Origin: Candidatus Cloacimonadota bacterium
GTDB lineage: Bacteria; Cloacimonadota; Cloacimonadia; Cloacimonadales; TCS61
NCBI GenBank assembly: GCA_030596265.1
Contig: JAUVKM010000164.1
Coordinates: 1 to 5,646 of the forward strand
Reading direction: 5' to 3'
DNA length: 5,646 nt
Shown here: positions 4,722-5,646 of the stretch, piece after piece
Layout: each line of letters begins with the position of its first letter
Position numbering within the stretch: the stretch's first letter is position 1
Program-made: the position numbers and the translations under genes
Notes under the pieces: generated by a model
Told to the model about the DNA's origin: nothing
The model's database searches: none
What the model saw: the letters and a program-made list of their open reading frames with translations, nothing else

Positions 4722-5646
4722 AAAATATCATTTCAATTAATTTGCCTATAGGCAGTGGAACATAAAGCAGCTTATAAAATATTAGATAAGAAAAGAGTAA
4801 CCAACCTGCGGAAATAAGAAGTATTGTTAGATATTTACGATAATCCAGTATATACATCCCAATAAATAAGAAAACAAATGAACTTATAAAATATCCAAGA
4901 TAAAAAATGCTGATCAAATAAAGTATCAATAATCCAATGAAACCAAATACGATTTTCTTGTTCTCCTCTTTATGCTCGATCTCTTTTTTCTGACGTAAAA
5001 TATTGATTAAAAGATAAATATTTAAGGGGATCAGTATTATTATCCAGAGTCGAGGAATTACTGAAGGACCTACTTTTTCATTACTTGGAAAAGAGAATGA
5101 AATAATGAAAAGAATTATTGAAAGTATGATGAAAAATAAAGGGATCATGATTTTAGCAAGATAATTCCTGTTTGGTGAACGATTTACAAAAAATCCTATA
5201 ATAAAAAAAATGACCACAGAGAAAATTACAAGGAAATATAATACTTTTCCGGTAGATAGTTTTGCTATCATATTCGTTGCTTCAGTGTTTATTATGCCAA
5301 TTTTTTGAAGGTAATGAGTAAATTGCTCTTTATCAGTATGTACTATTTTTGTGAATTCATCGGAACTTTTATAAATAACATCTATACCGCCTCTTTCCCA
5401 ATACTCACGCCATTCAGGGTCATTATTTACTTTAGTAAAAAGTTCATTAAACCATTTTCTAATTTCAGGAGAAGTTCCTTTTTTCAGTACGAATCCGCGC
5501 CACATGAATTCATTATTCAATCCGCTTATTCCCAATTCATCAAATGTGGGGACATCAGGAAATTGTGCTAATCTTTCTGAACTGGAAATAGCTGCGATCT
5601 GCAAATCATCATTTCCAAGAACTTCGCGTGGATTTCCTACATAAGC
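4720..5646 (-). CDS. tctC-tctB: TctC-TctB fusion: binding domain joined to small membrane subunit of a tripartite tricarboxylate transporter (5' end outside window)
   Basis: The frame is open from the window edge to a TAG at 4720-4722, giving 308 visible residues; the real start lies upstream. Visible residues 1-118 match the C-terminal lobe of TctC solute-binding proteins: a LQIAAISSSER strand, the FPDVPTFDELGI motif, a W-R-G-F-V strand followed by KKGTSPEIRKW, and a final helix ending in QKIGI where TctC proteins normally stop. After a short linker come hydrophobic segments at about 135-154, 163-184, 197-217, 233-268 (probably two) and 274-295. The GPSVIPRLW motif (near 193-201) and the C-terminal LLYVPLPIG (near 293-301) are TctB hallmarks. 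TctC captures solute in the periplasm and TctB is the small membrane partner of TctA. In characterised systems these are separate genes; here no stop or strong internal Shine-Dalgarno separates them. The stop lies 8 bases before tctA. Family assignment is firm; the substrate is unknown. Confidence 0.88.
   Translation of the reverse strand, partial: AYVGNPREVLGNDDLQIAAISSSERLAQFPDVPTFDELGISGLNNEFMWRGFVLKKGTSPEIRKWFNELFTKVNNDPEWREYWERGGIDVIYKSSDEFTKIVHTDKEQFTHYLQKIGIINTEATNMIAKLSTGKVLYFLVIFSVVIFFIIGFFVNRSPNRNYLAKIMIPLFFIILSIILFIISFSFPSNEKVGPSVIPRLWIIILIPLNIYLLINILRQKKEIEHKEENKKIVFGFIGLLILYLISIFYLGYFISSFVFLFIGMYILDYRKYLTILLISAGWLLFSYLIFYKLLYVPLPIGKLIEMIF

Noticed and set aside
5264..5275. Separate tctB gene starting at the internal ATG encoding MIAKL
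   Set aside because: There is no stop codon between the TctC part and this ATG and only a weak GAAG upstream, while the other genes here have good Shine-Dalgarno sites. A secondary internal start cannot be fully excluded.
4720..5604. A complete 294-residue gene starting at the TTG at 5604
   Set aside because: The TTG lies inside a conserved TctC strand, and 14 in-frame codons with no stop continue to the window edge. It is an internal Leu, and the gene is truncated by the window.

Overview
All genes in this 5.6 kb window lie on the minus strand, so they are transcribed from position 5646 towards 1. By eye the DNA is AT-rich. Two exported-protein classes point to a bacterium with an outer membrane: a beta-barrel porin with a signal peptide and a terminal Phe, and three lipoproteins with clear lipoboxes. 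Every start has a good Shine-Dalgarno sequence (GGAGG, AAGGAG, AGAGGA or AAGGGA), which is unlike typical Bacteroidota. Lamin-tail lipoproteins beside a tripartite tricarboxylate transporter would suit a candidate phylum of the FCB/Cloacimonadota/Marinimicrobia kind. That placement is an inference and is not settled by the sequence.

Layout in transcription order: (1) 5646-4720, the 3' part of a gene joining a TctC-type periplasmic binding domain to a TctB-type membrane subunit in one reading frame; (2) 4711-3212, tctA, the large 12-helix-class transporter subunit; (3) 3189-1996, an OprO/OprP-type outer-membrane porin; (4) 1983-1432, a lipoprotein with one lamin-tail domain (LTD); (5) 1347-337, a paralogous lipoprotein with two LTDs; (6) a strong 13-bp intrinsic terminator at about 289-322; (7) 271 to beyond position 1, the N-terminal part of a lipoprotein resembling SdiA-regulated/YjiK beta-propellers.

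Gaps between genes 1-4 are 8, 22 and 12 bases, and the gap before gene 5 is 84 bases with no convincing promoter or terminator. Genes 1-5 therefore look like one operon. The simplest reading is a trans-envelope uptake route for a carboxylate-like solute. The porin would admit it through the outer membrane, the membrane-tethered TctC domain would capture it in the periplasm, and TctB/TctA would move it across the inner membrane. The LTD lipoproteins would be accessory envelope or surface proteins of unknown role. The substrate cannot be read from the sequence.

The most unusual points are the TctC-TctB fusion, with an extra membrane helix that would reconcile the topology of its halves; the tight coupling of LTD lipoproteins to a porin and TTT transporter; and the terminator lying directly against the ribosome binding site of the next gene. 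No stretch over 300 bases lacks a gene, and I saw no RNA genes, insertion sequences or CRISPR arrays.
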